This document shows, one piece after another, positions 52,021 through 64,000 of a stretch of DNA of 64,000 nt; position 1 is the first letter of the stretch, and every line of letters starts with the position of its first letter. The stretch is taken from positions 248,001 through 312,000 of the forward strand of contig JAPDOI010000275.1 in assembly GCA_029168955.1 (NCBI GenBank), read 5' to 3'. The position numbers and the translations under genes were made by a program. This stretch comes from Aplectana chamaeleonis. Taxonomy: Eukaryota; Nematoda; Chromadorea; Rhabditida; Cosmocercidae. The notes beneath the pieces were generated by a model, which was not told the origin of the DNA, made no database searches, and was given only the letters and a program-made list of their open reading frames with translations.

Positions 52021-52596
52021 TTGTTTTTCCCCAATATGTATTCAACCCTATAAGGACAATATGTAGATTTAAAGACGTGGAAGCCGAAAAGAAGTGGGCC
52101 CTGCACGAATTTTACAGCTCCTGCTCAAAGTTTCTAGCTCGCACGATACAGTTACTGCACGACTGACTCTCTGCCGGGTTTCTCAGTAATTGTGAACTCA
52201 GGTTAGTATTTTTCGCGAGAATCGCGTTTTTGAGCGACGTATCCTCCATACTGTAGTTATCAATAGTTATCAACGCTGTACAGAGGCCTTTGTACTCCTC
52301 ACATACACTAAAGATCGCAGGTCACCTAACTTGAATAGTGTATGGGTGTGGCACTGCACTGCGTTGTGAGAAAAAGCGCTCCAATGCGAAGCCGCGACGC
52401 GGAGGCGCGCGCCACCGACGGAGGCGAGGTATGTTTACGTAACATACGTCGATTAGTGCCGGGCGCATTGGGTAGTGAACGCACCCACGCCGATTGAGTT
52501 GCTGGTTGAGGGACCGGCGAAAATCAGCGCTGCTGACCTTGGTGGGAGAGAAAGCATGAATAGGGGAGTGTGCAAGGCCGAACGTGTGCAGGGGAA
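52021..52596. other. Unassigned sequence
   Basis: No recognised gene. GC-rich segments from about 52370 give overlapping frames on both strands with no recognisable domain. Confidence 0.4.
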
Positions 52597-52925
52597 AGGC
52601 AGCACGCGAGTCGGCGAGGCCACAGACGGCCAGCGCGTTGCAGACGGTGTGGTGGGAGCCACGAGGACGCAGACACAGGACGCCGAGCCCCCCTCTTCCA
52701 TCAAATGGTAATATACAGTATACCCTGCCTGTCAAACTTCGTTAGTTCAAAACGAAACCCCAACAAGGGCTATACCATTTGCTAGCCCTTGACACCAGGA
52801 TCACGAATATCACCATAGTTTCGCTCAGACATGATTTTGAAGTGAGTTATAAGGAAAAGACGAAAAAGACGCTAAAACCCGACCTCGCGCGCCTTCTGAC
52901 CAAATCCTACGAGCGGTATTGTATG
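52597..52925. repeat. 328-bp inverted repeat, right arm
   Basis: Reverse complement of 49608-49935. Substitutions separate the arms (for example GCTCAGACATGATTTTGAAG here against the complement of CTTCAAAATCAACTCTGAGC), so the duplication is not recent. The arms could be two opposite insertions of one element or the ends of a single ~3.3-kb foldback element. Confidence 0.9.
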
Positions 52926-53412
52926 CAACGGAAAAATAGACCAACCTTGGACTGTGAGCCGAGACGCTCAACTAGTCACCCTCAGACACTCTCTGATCAC
53001 AATGGCATCCCTGAAATCGTCAAAGACCCCCTACGAACGGAGATATGGCTTCTTGAAAATGACTGCACTTTGAGGGCAAAAATTTTGTGGACGAGTTGTC
53101 TCAGGCCTGTATTTCTCTTCATTCGAAATCGCTGCACGAGAGCAACACAGGAGGAGGAAAAGCAATGGATCGAAGAACGACGACATGTTGAGAATTCATC
53201 CATCCATTAAGCCGCTATCGAGTTTGTAAATCTGGTAAGGGGCCGGGCCTGTGGTGGTGAGCGAAGGAGGTCGGGCCTGTGGTGGTCGCTTATATCTCGC
53301 TTATTTGAAGTAATTGAGATCTCGCATTTGGCACGTGTTATACAGGAGGGGTCTTCTACACAAATACAAGAAAATCTCAAAATTCATATCTGAGGGTGTA
53401 CTGTGCCTTTGA
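52926..53412. other. Broken copy of miniature element C and unassigned sequence
   Basis: At about 53005-53105 the sequence CATCCCTGAAATCGTCAAAG ... GGACGAGTTGTCTCAGGCCTG resembles the interior of element C (51340-51450). The remainder holds a local duplication (GGGCCTGTGGTGG at about 53245 and 53272) and no gene. Confidence 0.5.
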
Positions 53413-53868
53413 AGGCAGTGTTCACGATAAATCTCGTTCTCGAAGTCTCGGTGTGACTTACTAAGTTGGCAGATGCTGGAAAGGATAGGGTCGAAGAAAG
53501 CAGCGAAAACTGGCCAGAAATCGATGAAAACGGCTCTGAAAGCTATCCCGGTAGGCCTACCTATCCCGGTCCGCCCCCCAATCGGACGAGCTTGTGGCGC
53601 CGCACACGTTTCGATGGCAAATTGCCGAGCAACTCTACCGTGTTTATCATGATCGATTCGCGCAGATTCGCGCAGAGATCGATTAGGGCGCGCTTGCCGA
53701 AATCAGCAGGGCCCATGATTCTCGTACACGCCCTGAATTTAGAAACCGTTATTTTGACTTATTCTGGACGTTTTTCTTCCCTGTTTCTTCACTATTAGTT
53801 ACCTCACGACCAAACAATCCCATTTTTTGGGTCGAACTCGAGTGCGATATTCATCGTGAACACTGCCT
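53413..53868. mobile_element. TTAA-flanked miniature element, copy D
   Basis: A 456-bp element with ends AGGCAGTGTTCACGATAAAT and ATTCATCGTGAACACTGCCT. The left flank is TTGA (one change) at 53409-53412 and the right flank is TTAA at 53869-53872. No transposase frame. Confidence 0.8.
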
Positions 53869-54047
53869 TTAAGCGAAACGCTCCCTGGGGCTATGAGCAG
53901 TTCCCCGGTCGGATCGCGGGCAGCACTAAAGCAGTATCTCCATGCCGGCTTCCTCCCAAAACGATAGCGGTCGTATAGCGAGTTGGGAGTTGTTCGACCC
54001 GCCACGTCCCAGCAATTCCATCGGTGTTACTGTCTGAGTTGGTAATA

Positions 54048-54243
54048 CAGCATAAGTATACGAACACCCTCAAATTTCATAGTTGGGCCATTCGAACGAA
54101 GTTTCAAGCATCGGCACCGGTCTCTATGTTTTTCGCTATGCCGAAAACGGTAGGTCACATTGTAGGAAGGCAAATCGTACAGTTTTTCCTTTTTCACATT
54201 CAGAAATTCATTTTTTAGCCGTCGCATAAGTATACGAACACTT
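54048..54243. repeat. Tc3-like element, left inverted repeat
   Basis: It shares, in inverted orientation, AAATTTCATAGTTGG, TTTCAAGCATCGGCAC, TATGCCGAAAACGGTAGGT and TTTTTTAGCCGTCGCATAAG with 55819-56021. The outer direct-repeat motif is at about 54050-54068 and the inner one at about 54222-54241. The outermost seven bases present at the other end are missing here. Confidence 0.9.
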
Positions 54244-54336
54244 CAGAGAAACGAAATTTTTGTACAAGAGACATACGAAAAAATCCTGTTTCAAGCGGGA
54301 TAGTAAAGAATTTAGTTGTATGCGTAAATTATCATC

Positions 54337-54559
54337 ATGCCACGCGGTTCACATCTCTCTTCCAAAGAACAGGCGCAGGCCCGGGCTCTCTACGCCGCCG
54401 GTCATGGAGTCCGACAAATCTCTCGGCAAATTGGACGTTCACCGAGCTGCATCTCTTCGTTTCTACGGAATTCGGACTCCTACGGAATGCGTGTTCGCTC
54501 TGGGAGGCCTCGGAAGCCCACTGGACACGACGAACGACGCATCGCCAGAAGAGTCTTAA
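54337..54559 (+). pseudogene. Tc3-like transposase, N-terminal HTH part
   Basis: Starting at ATG 54337, about 74 codons encode a paired-like helix-turn-helix: MPRGSHLSSKEQAQARAL, then GVRQISRQIGRSPSCISSFL near residues 24-43, then the GRPRK basic motif near residue 56 and DERRIARRVL. The start is chosen because MPRG(S/T)xLS opens Tc3-family transposases and because the frame lies just inside the inner terminal repeat. Translation leaves the transposase at 54559, where a TTAA-flanked miniature element has inserted; the frame then runs on through unrelated sequence to a stop at 54597. Confidence 0.9.
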
Positions 54560-55096
54560 AGGCATCGTATGCGCTGAAAACCATGTTTCGTTTTTAAGCG
54601 TTTTTGAGTTGTTAGCCCCCTATAGTGACTAAAGGTAGCGAAAAGCCCGCTCAAAAACGTTAACTTTTCAAGAAAAAACGTTTAAAAAAAACTTCTGAAA
54701 ATCATTTGAAATTCGCGCCGGCATCGACTCGGGATAGTTACGCGGAGTGCGCAAGGAACAGTTCTACAATTCATCCATTGGCGCAGCGTTGGAAGCAATC
54801 GCTCTTTGTGTGACGAGAAATTTCCAGTCGATAATGCCACTTTCGTCCGATGGTGCGTCAGCGTACAGTGGCATGCCCTGTAATTAGCGACACGACGTTC
54901 TGCTCAAATTTTGCGAAAGTGCAAAATGACTGACGGAAGGGCCGGCCCCTTTTGACGGAATTCCTTACTTTCCACTTCCTCTATGCTCACAATGGTACGT
55001 TTTTGAGCAGCCAAACTCGTTGTACGCTCTCACAGGGGCCCGAGGAAGGGATTGAGCATAAAAAAGGGAAAGTGGATTTCAGCGCGTACGATGCCT
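54560..55096. mobile_element. TTAA-type miniature element inserted in the transposase gene
   Basis: A 537-bp insertion between TTAA (54556-54559) and TCAA (55097-55100, one change). Its ends are AGGCATCGTATGCGCTGAAA and, inverted, AGGCATCGTACGCGCTGAAA. The terminus starts AGGCA like the elements at 40594-53868 but then differs, so it is a separate family with the same target preference. It splits the transposase just after its HTH region. Codons on the two sides join without loss if the insert and one TTAA are ignored, which supports a simple insertion. No gene is inside. Confidence 0.85.
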
Positions 55097-55100
55097 TCAA

Positions 55101-55790
55101 ACACATTGGTGTCTAGCGCGACCGTCCGCTCCGAACTCTCGCTGAATGTGTCAAAAGATACCATCCTCCGTTCGATCCATCGCAACGAAAACATCGAAAG
55201 GGCTGTAATGAAAAAGGCTCCGCGCTTGGAAGAACGCCGCAAGTCGGCCAGGCTCCAGTTCGCCCGTTCAAACTTGGGTACAAATTGGAGGAAGGTGAGC
55301 TGATTGGCGTGCTATCCAGTTTCATGGAAAATTTCTGAACCCGTTGCTTCAGGTTGTATTCTCGGACGAGAAAAAGTTTAATTTGGATGGTCCGGATGGT
55401 TCGAGGCGCTACTGGCGAGATCTTCGGAAGGAGCCGGCTTTCTTCAGCCGCAGGAACTTTGGCGGAGGAAACGTGATGGTTTGGGCAACCTTCACAGCAA
55501 CTGGGAAGGTCGGACTCGCATTCGTATCAAATCGTATGGATTCACTTGAGTAGCCGGAAGTGTCGGCTTCGCATCTATTTCCGTATTTTCGTCGTCGGAG
55601 ACGTCAGGGCTTCCGTTATGTCCAAGATAATGCCTATACACGTCAGCCGATCTACTCTGGAGTGGCTCCTGTGCAACAACGTCGATACTCTGCCTTGACC
55701 AGCGATCAGCTCGGATCTGAATCCTATCGAGAACTTTTGGGGAATCATTGTTCGCGAGATCTACAGGGTTTTTCCATATGTATTGTTTGA
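55101..55790 (+). pseudogene. Tc3-like transposase, catalytic part (broken)
   Basis: After the insertion the frame resumes with NTLVSSATVRSELSLNVSKD (second HTH), then RLQFARSNLGTNWRK. A 58-bp intron follows, then VVFSDEKKFNLDGPDG, RRYWRDLRKEP and FGGGNVMVWATF. The first catalytic Asp is in SDEKK (codon at 55365), the second in QDNA (55626) and the Glu in NPIEN (55729): the DDE triad of the Tc1/mariner superfamily. An in-frame TAG at 55551 precedes the second Asp, and a +1 shift separates the second Asp from the Glu. Sequence after NPIENFWGIIVREIYR is lost before the right inverted repeat. It cannot make an active enzyme as it stands. Confidence 0.9.
55295..55352 (+). other. 58-bp intron in the transposase
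   Basis: GTGAGC opens and GTTGCTTCAG closes a 58-bp interval that removes cleanly between ...NWRK and VVFSDEKK, a junction that is continuous in Tc3 transposase. The small size and pyrimidine-poor 3' end suit nematode introns. Confidence 0.8.
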
Positions 55791-55818
55791 ATATATTCGA
55801 TAAATTTATGAATTTCCC

Positions 55819-56021
55819 AAGTGTTCGCATACTTATGCGACGGCTAAAAAATAAATTTCTGTATGTAAAAAAGGAATGAGTGTACGATTTGCCCTCCTAC
55901 AATAAGACCTACCGTTTTCGGCATAGCGGAAAACATAGAAACCTGTGCCGATGCTTGAAACGTCGTTCGAATGGTCCAACTATGAAATTTCAGGATGTTC
56001 GTGTACTTATGCGACGCACTG
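55819..56021. repeat. Tc3-like element, right inverted repeat
   Basis: The inverted counterpart of 54048-54243. It retains the full outer end, ...GCGACGCACTG, followed by the TA target at 56022. The inner direct-repeat motif is at about 55820-55842 and the outer at about 55998-56016. Confidence 0.9.
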
Positions 56022-56023
56022 TA

Positions 56024-57782
<1,759 letters not shown>

Positions 57783-57821
57783 GACTTACTGACTTAATCG
57801 GTTGGCTTTCGCCTGACGCGG

Positions 57822-59171
57822 TCATTCCGCATCTTCACCGAGGTGTGCCGTCCTAGTAGTCAGCCGTGTCCATTTTTCACGGTCTTCAGCCACAATTTGG
57901 ACACAATCCATCCATTGGTCGCTATTCCATTTCCTGCGAAACGAAACATCGCGCCTGAACTGTCTTTCGATGCCGAGTGACTTTAAATCCTCTTTAACCA
58001 CATCCGTCCAGAACTTTCGCCTACGCCCAGGTGGCCGTTTCCAGACAGGATTTGGAAGCATTTTTAAAGCGTGTTGTACGAGACGATCCGGCGTTCTTCT
58101 TAGTATATGCCCGAGCAGTCGAAGTCGACTTTCCATTGCTGCTTGAGATGGCGTTAGGAGATGCTGGCACCTCCCTCGTGTCAAGCGTTGATGTACTGCG
58201 TCGATTTCCTTGTAAAGGTCTTCGTTATGGCATACACGCGGCCAGAAATATCCAAGCAAACGCCTAAAAGCTTCCTCTCCGTGCAATCCAACCTTTTCCA
58301 TCTGCGTTTTCGGTGCTGCCCACGTCTCCGATCCGTACATCATGATAGGGCGAATAGCGGATAGGTAGACGCGCAACTTGACTTCCTTCGCGATGGTGGT
58401 AGACCACAAACACTTGGTTAGAGAATTGAATGCAGACGTAGCTTTCGCACATCGTTGTCGAATATCCGCTGCATAACTACCATCGTTCTTCAGCAAACAG
58501 CCCAAATAACAGAAATCGTCCACCAGTTCGATACGTTGTCCGTCCACACAAACTCCAGTTGAAGGCCTCTGAGAGACCCACATCTGCTTGCATTTGTCGG
58601 GACGAAGACGAAGTCCATAGGCTGCGGCATACTTCGAAACGAGGTTCACAATCCTTTGCAGTTTTGCGTTGTTTTCAGCGAATAACACAATGTCGTCGGC
58701 GTACTCCAGGTCGACAAGGGAGCGTCCTGATGGTGTTAGGATCACATCCGCAGGAAACTGTTCTGCAACTCTACGCATGATGTCATCAACGGCGAAGTTG
58801 AAAAGAAAAGGTCCTGCAACGGCTCCTTGCCTTACTCCTGTTTTCACCTCGAAAGCTGACGTAAATCCGACAGGTGTACGAACTGCTGCTGTTGTTCCTT
58901 TGTTCATGTCCTCGATTAACCGAACATACTTTTCCGGGACTCCATCTGCTCGCAGAGCATTGAGCAATCGATCACGATGAGGAGAGTCGAACGCGGCTTC
59001 AAAGTCCAAAAAAGCAAGCTGTAATGGCTTCGAAAACCGCTGCCACGATTCAATTACTCTTCTCACGACGAACACTTGGTCGATGGTCGATCTTCCAGGT
59101 CGAAAACCGGCTTGCTCATCTCTGGTCGTTCCTTCACGATGTTTGATAAGTCGCTCGAGAATGATACGTTC
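57822..59171 (-). pseudogene. RTE-type reverse transcriptase, 5'-truncated
   Basis: A long open frame (minus strand) open from about 59171 to the TGA at 57822. It carries the reverse transcriptase palm of a non-LTR retrotransposon: motif A FLDFEAAFD (residues 22-30 counted from GTG at 59075), motif B RQGAVAGPFLFNF near 82, catalytic YADD at 125-128, a DKCKQMWVS block, the YLGCLL primer-grip region near 191 and a thumb. A C-terminal tail with LRLLGHILRR and KRPPGRRRKFW is typical of RTE elements. The frame is open upstream through DEQAGFRPGRSTIDQV. Farther upstream, [18 protein letters not shown] (59175-59265) lies in another frame, so there is a frameshift and stop near 59172. The endonuclease domain is absent. 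The 3' untranslated part is only about 44 nt before (TA)n, as expected for RTE elements. Probably a dead-on-arrival copy. Confidence 0.92.
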
Positions 59172-60599
<1,428 letters not shown>

Positions 60600-60649
60600 T
60601 TTGTTTAACTGGACCACGAGGTTGGTAGATGCTTTATTGGCTTACGCAC

Positions 60650-60676
60650 GTTTCGACGGGATCGCCGTCTCCAGAG
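60650..60676 (-). ncRNA. Degenerate hammerhead-ribozyme-like motif
   Basis: The minus strand reads CTCTGGA, then GACGG-CGATC-CCGTC (a 5-bp stem), then GAAAC. The layout matches the hammerhead core (CUGANGA, stem II, GAAA) that Penelope-like elements carry near their termini, but the core bases corresponding to G5 and A6 are C and U here. If it is a ribozyme relic, it should be inactive. The match rests on a short motif, so the call is tentative. Confidence 0.35.
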
Positions 60677-61030
60677 CCTGAAAGGAACAATTCAGAAATG
60701 TGCTTATTCGGCCAAATGTCGACTAAACCTTACTAAAATTTGAGAGAAGTTCTTTCAAAACGTGATCAATAACAGAAAAACTAGGAAGTTAACGCACCCT
60801 GCCAGGAAACTCGCTAGAGGACCAGCAGCATAGAACGGTTGGCGGATGGCGGAGCACAGATCGAAACCGCTACCTCTCGACGTTAGAATGCGAGTCTGAG
60901 GTAGGGCTTGAGCTCTCCAGCTATATATAGGCACTCCCTTTCCGATTGATTTTTGGGTCGCTCGCCTGGATCCAAAATGCCTCCAGGGTTTTCTGGCAGG
61001 GGTATCGGTTTCCCGCGCAATTATCTCGAC

Positions 61031-61747
61031 CTATACATGGTAATTATCGCCGTTGTGGGCGTTAACACGGTGACACCCCAGAATCTTTGATACCCGCAGC
61101 TTATCCTTGCCGTCTAAGTGCTCTTTGATTCTAACCCAGAGCGGCCGCGAAGTCTCACCAATATATTGCTCGCCGCACAGCTGGCACGAGATCCTGTAGA
61201 CCACACCGCATGCAGTGCAATCTCCCTCTCTACCAGTTGGGCAGACCACACAATTGAGAGTTGTGCAAATGCGGTCATACAGACGGTTTCGGATGAGGCG
61301 GTTTTTGAGGTTATTTGGAGGGATGTCAGCAATGGCGACAGAGCTTTCCAGACCGGCTTTGCGTAGGCATTTTCGCAGAGATTTGCTCACTTCATCCGAA
61401 ATTAAGGGCATTTTTATGGGAATTTTGTCATCAACTGCTGATTCCTGCTCTTCGCGGCGTGCGACTGAGCCTCTGGATCTGCGCAGAACCATACTGGGGG
61501 GATATCCGTTTAGAGCAGCGATTTCTTGCGCCATTTGAACAGATTCTTTTTGCTCGTTTTCTCCGGTACAGACACAATTCGCCTTTCGATACATATTTTT
61601 AACAACCGCCCTTTCTGTTTGTGAGGGGTGTGCTGATTGGTAATGAACAATTATGTTTTTGTTACTTAGTTTGCGATACCATTTTGTAGCGAAAATGCCC
61701 CCCGAAAATTTTATTTGGACATTTAGGAAAGGAAGCCAGTCTACCAC
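61031..61747 (-). pseudogene. Penelope-like element: RT C-terminus and GIY-YIG endonuclease
   Basis: About 238 codons, apparently opening at GTG, so the start is not a true initiation site. LPFLNVQI and TKWYRKLSN near the start are the conserved segment just after the Penelope RT catalytic core. VVCPTGREGDCTACG is the cysteine-rich linker. GVVYRISCQLCGEQYIGETS followed by RPLWVRIKEHL is the GIY-YIG nuclease with its two tyrosines, the arginine and the histidine. It overlaps the upstream RT frame by 7 nt in a different frame; in related elements this region is continuous, so a frameshift is the likely cause. The protein ends at TAG soon after HNGDNYHV. Confidence 0.88.
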
Positions 61748-62170
61748 CGGTTTTCCCGGGTAAATTTAACATTTTCCGACTGATTGTTGATAAGTTCAAA
61801 ACACTGGTCCATTTCCTCCTGGGTGGGGCAGAGGACAAAGCAGTCGTCTATGTACCTACAGTATAGCATTGGGAGCCGTGCCAGCACCGGAGATTCGATT
61901 TTACCCATAAATGCTATGGCAAGCGTGGGAGCTAGGCGCTGTCCCATGGCCAGCCCTCTGACCTGACTAAAGTATTGTCCTGACCATCTGAAAATGTTGC
62001 ATTTAAGGCACTCATGGAAAAGTGTCATAAGCTGCGCAATCGTTAACCTGAACATGTTAATGGAGCCTTGGTGTTGGGTAAGAAGCTCGAAAACGGCCTC
62101 CATAGCATGGTCATTGCTGACATTGGTGTAGAGGGCGGTGGCGTCAAAAGACTCCATTATGCACGGGTTT
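61741..62170 (-). pseudogene. Penelope-like reverse transcriptase, palm domain fragment
   Basis: The frame contains motif A (SFDATALYTNV), motif B (RGLAMGQRLAPTLAIAFMG) and the catalytic motif C YCRYIDDCFV, in the order and spacing of Penelope-like reverse transcriptases. It then stops shortly after NVKFTRENRW. Farther upstream the open frame runs into the palindromic insertion (62171-62299), which contributes non-RT residues and then in-frame stops. The fingers part of the RT is not recognisable. Confidence 0.88.
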
Positions 62171-62299
62171 GCTGTTCCTACCGGAACGAAATTCCGCTCC
62201 GCAGTTGCGGACAACCGATGTTGCAGCAACATCATGCAGCGTGCTGCAACAGCAGCTGTTCGCAACGGCAGAGCGGAATTTCGCTCCTATCAGGACAGT
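62171..62299. mobile_element. ~128-bp palindromic insertion at the Penelope 5' edge
   Basis: The two halves are imperfect reverse complements over about 55 bp: CTGTTCCTACCGGAACGAAA... on the left against CTGTCCTGATAGGAGCGAAA... read inward from the right, then CCGCTC, GTTGCG and GTTGCAGCA in both. It is translated through by the RT frame on its inner side and adds TGA and TAG on the other. Likely a foldback miniature element. Confidence 0.75.
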
Positions 62300-62440
62300 A
62301 CAGTTCGGTCGGTTGGCGAATGCACATTGCCGCCGGTGGGCGCCGGCGAGCGCCGGCCGCCGGCGGTTTCGAGCGTCTTTTTTGCAAATACCCTTTCCGG
62401 CGAAAAGTTGATACTCTTACCAAAATAAGAATTCACTGTT
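62300..62440. other. GC-rich hairpin patch
   Basis: The segment around 62330-62367 contains GCCGGCG-AG-CGCCGGC and flanking CGCCGG words, resembling the GC hairpins at the Helitron end (6306-6461) in style but not in exact sequence. No coding role is visible. Confidence 0.5.
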
Positions 62441-64000
62441 TATTCTCATGATCATTAACACTAATTGATAAGAGAAGATAAGTTTCAAAAACAAAACTTC
62501 AAGTGTCTTTTTTCCAGATTCTTCATTTTCATCAGACTTTGGCCAGCAAAAAATATTTTCAAATGTAATTGTTTCTGATTTTTCATCACTATATGAATGT
62601 AGATTCAAGGTACTGCTACGTGCCTTCATTAGAGGACACTTACCGAAGAAGTCAGTGAGATATTAAACATCGAATAGCGGTTCCTACGGGATTTGACTTT
62701 TCAGCAAAGACTTATGCTATCATATTCCAAGAAAGGAACGACATTCGAGTGTTACTTGTGCTGATATCAGTTTCAGATTTTCCCAACAATTTTTCAGAGT
62801 GGGAAGTTCTATCGTCTTGAAAAAAATTTCGAATTCGAAAAGTTGCGTGGTGTTGTGCCATTTTCATCCTCTTAGAAAGTAAGAAATCGATTTTCAACGT
62901 AAGCAAACTTTACATAAATAGAGTCCAGTTGGATATTTGCTCATTTTCGAGTCTTTAACCGAGAGCATGATTACGCCCAAGTCGCTGGCACTGTTTGTCA
63001 CCAAAGGCAACACTGGCCGCAGACACTTTTGCGCCCCGATGTTGAGACGATTTACCCAATTACTAGAACTTGTATGTATCCAGCTAAAATGATTTCTCCC
63101 CCTAGCATCAATTTAAAGTGGTAGGCAGCATCGGGTTTCCAAAATTTTAAAGATGATTTTTAAGAAGTTTTAGACCCGACGAGGTCCCATTTTCTGTCCC
63201 ATGATATGTTAGCAATTCGAAAAAAGTATTAGCAGCTGTAACAGAAATAGAAATCTCTTGGGCCATTCACTCATTTCTGAGTTTTTAGATGAGGTTACCA
63301 TAGAACCAGGGTGGAGCTCTACCCGAAGAAAGGCAACCCCTGCCGTCGACATTTTGCATCTCCTGTGTTGGTGCAATTTTCTCGATAACTAGAACCCACT
63401 CATTCTAACAGTGAGCAACAATATTTTCGGAACACACAACCTCAGAGTACAAAAAGACATTTGGAAGTTATATCGCAATTTTCAAAAATTTAAAAATTTC
63501 GAGTTTTTCAGCAGATTTCCTCGAATTAGCGTCCTATTTCTTGTCTTTCTAGGAAAGCTGTGAAAACCAGCTAACATTGACTGTGCAGAGGACATTTCGT
63601 AGACAGGTATTCCAATTTTTGGAAGAGATGAAGAGATTTCGTTTGTTCTATGTTAGTCAAAACATGACTCTTCGGCCAAAAACAACATTCTTGTTACTTC
63701 TCCTATCTCCAGTCGGGCTCATATGGGAAATAGAATCGAGAAATAGTCGCCAATTTAGTATTCACCCATACATCGACACTTTAAACGGGAAAGGGATTAA
63801 ATACGGTGGGTTAGAAATTTGAGCATTTTTGGGCTCAAGAGAAATTGAGAGCGCCCGATGAGGCGCTCTGGGGTGGGCGGAGCAAGTGGGGCGGGCCTGG
63901 TCCCACCCCTCGTCGCGGACGAGATTGTCTCTAGACTGGCTCCTTCTCCTTTGTAATTTCCACGTTATTCAGCAGTATTCCACTAAACTCCAAAGTACTA
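62441..64000. other. Gene-free region with diverged duplicate segments
   Basis: No recognised gene. Segments at about 62950-63080 and 63274-63400 share order and words (GAGT-TTTA, AAAGGCAAC, CGCAGACACTTTTGC versus CGTCGACATTTTGC, ACTAGAAC), suggesting a diverged ~325-bp repeat. The 81-codon frame at 63577-63822 has no identifiable domain. The last 200 bp become GC-rich (GGGTGGGCGGAGC). Confidence 0.4.

Larger units (their letters stand above)
54048..56021 (+). mobile_element. Decayed Tc3-like (Tc1/mariner) transposon
   Basis: A ~1.97-kb element flanked by TA at 54046-54047 and 56022-56023. Long terminal inverted repeats (54048-54243 and 55819-56021) enclose a broken transposase. The right terminus is CAGTGCGTCGCATAAGTACACG (read inward); the left one lacks the GTGCGTC part, so that end is damaged. 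The motif TCGCATAAGTATACGAACAC lies at both the outer and inner edges of each repeat, giving the IR/DR layout known from some Tc1-family elements. Its transposase resembles Tc3 of Caenorhabditis. A frame break, a stop and an inserted miniature element make it non-autonomous. Confidence 0.9.
60600..62170 (-). mobile_element. Penelope-like element, 5'-truncated
   Basis: On the minus strand the order is reverse transcriptase, linker and GIY-YIG endonuclease. About 450 bp of non-coding 3' sequence follows, containing a CTATATATAG box (about 60920) and a degenerate hammerhead-like motif (60650-60676). The RT plus GIY-YIG pairing defines endonuclease-bearing Penelope-like elements (established knowledge). 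The 5' part of the RT is missing, and a palindromic insertion abuts the 5' edge. The exact 3' end is not determined. Confidence 0.85.

Overview
The window looks like an intergenic, repeat-dominated piece of a nematode nuclear genome. A strongylid or hookworm-like worm is my best guess, by inference only. The reasons are a near-match to the nematode SL1 spliced leader, a Tc3-type transposon with a short intron, RTE, CR1-like and Penelope-like retroelement relics, and simple (TA)n tracts. I see no intact host protein gene, rRNA or tRNA. Most open frames in the window are by-products of tandem repeats.

Layout. From 1 to 40541 there is one large tandem array of a ~758-bp satellite. A 12,656-bp block at 6295-18950 interrupts it, and the satellite resumes on the far side in exactly the phase where it stopped. 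Read on the minus strand, the block starts with TC (TCTTTACTATATATA). It ends with a GC hairpin 11 nt before CTGG, lies between host A and T, and has no target duplication. These are the hallmarks of a Helitron. It has no visible Rep/helicase gene. Its body is about 85 copies of a second satellite (133 bp), plus GC-rich hairpins at one end and an SL1-like 22-mer near the other. The right part of the 758-bp array changes character: small insertions begin abruptly near 29010, and a diverged subfamily occupies about 35355-40541.

From 40542 to 53900 there is a field of TTAA-flanked miniature inverted-repeat elements sharing the terminus AGGCAGTGNTCACGAT. Two ~560-bp copies face each other at 40594 and 42711. 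The field also holds a third satellite (130 bp, 44520-47134) built of GCGCCGC-GAA-GCGGCGC hairpins and ending in (TA)87, a CR1-like reverse transcriptase tail fragment with a hexamer microsatellite tail, and several large inverted repeats.

From 54048 to 56021 lies a decayed Tc3-like transposon with ~200-bp inverted repeats that carry internal direct repeats. A TTAA-type miniature element interrupts its transposase. From 57562 to 59444 an RTE-type reverse transcriptase fragment (minus strand) is bracketed by two long (TA)n tracts. From about 60600 to 62170 there is a 5'-truncated Penelope-like element (minus strand) with reverse transcriptase and GIY-YIG endonuclease parts in two overlapping frames, a degenerate hammerhead-like motif downstream, and a palindromic insertion at its 5' side. 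The remainder, to 64000, has no recognised gene.

The most notable structure is the satellite-carrying Helitron inside another satellite: a plausible route by which a rolling-circle transposon carries or seeds tandem repeats.
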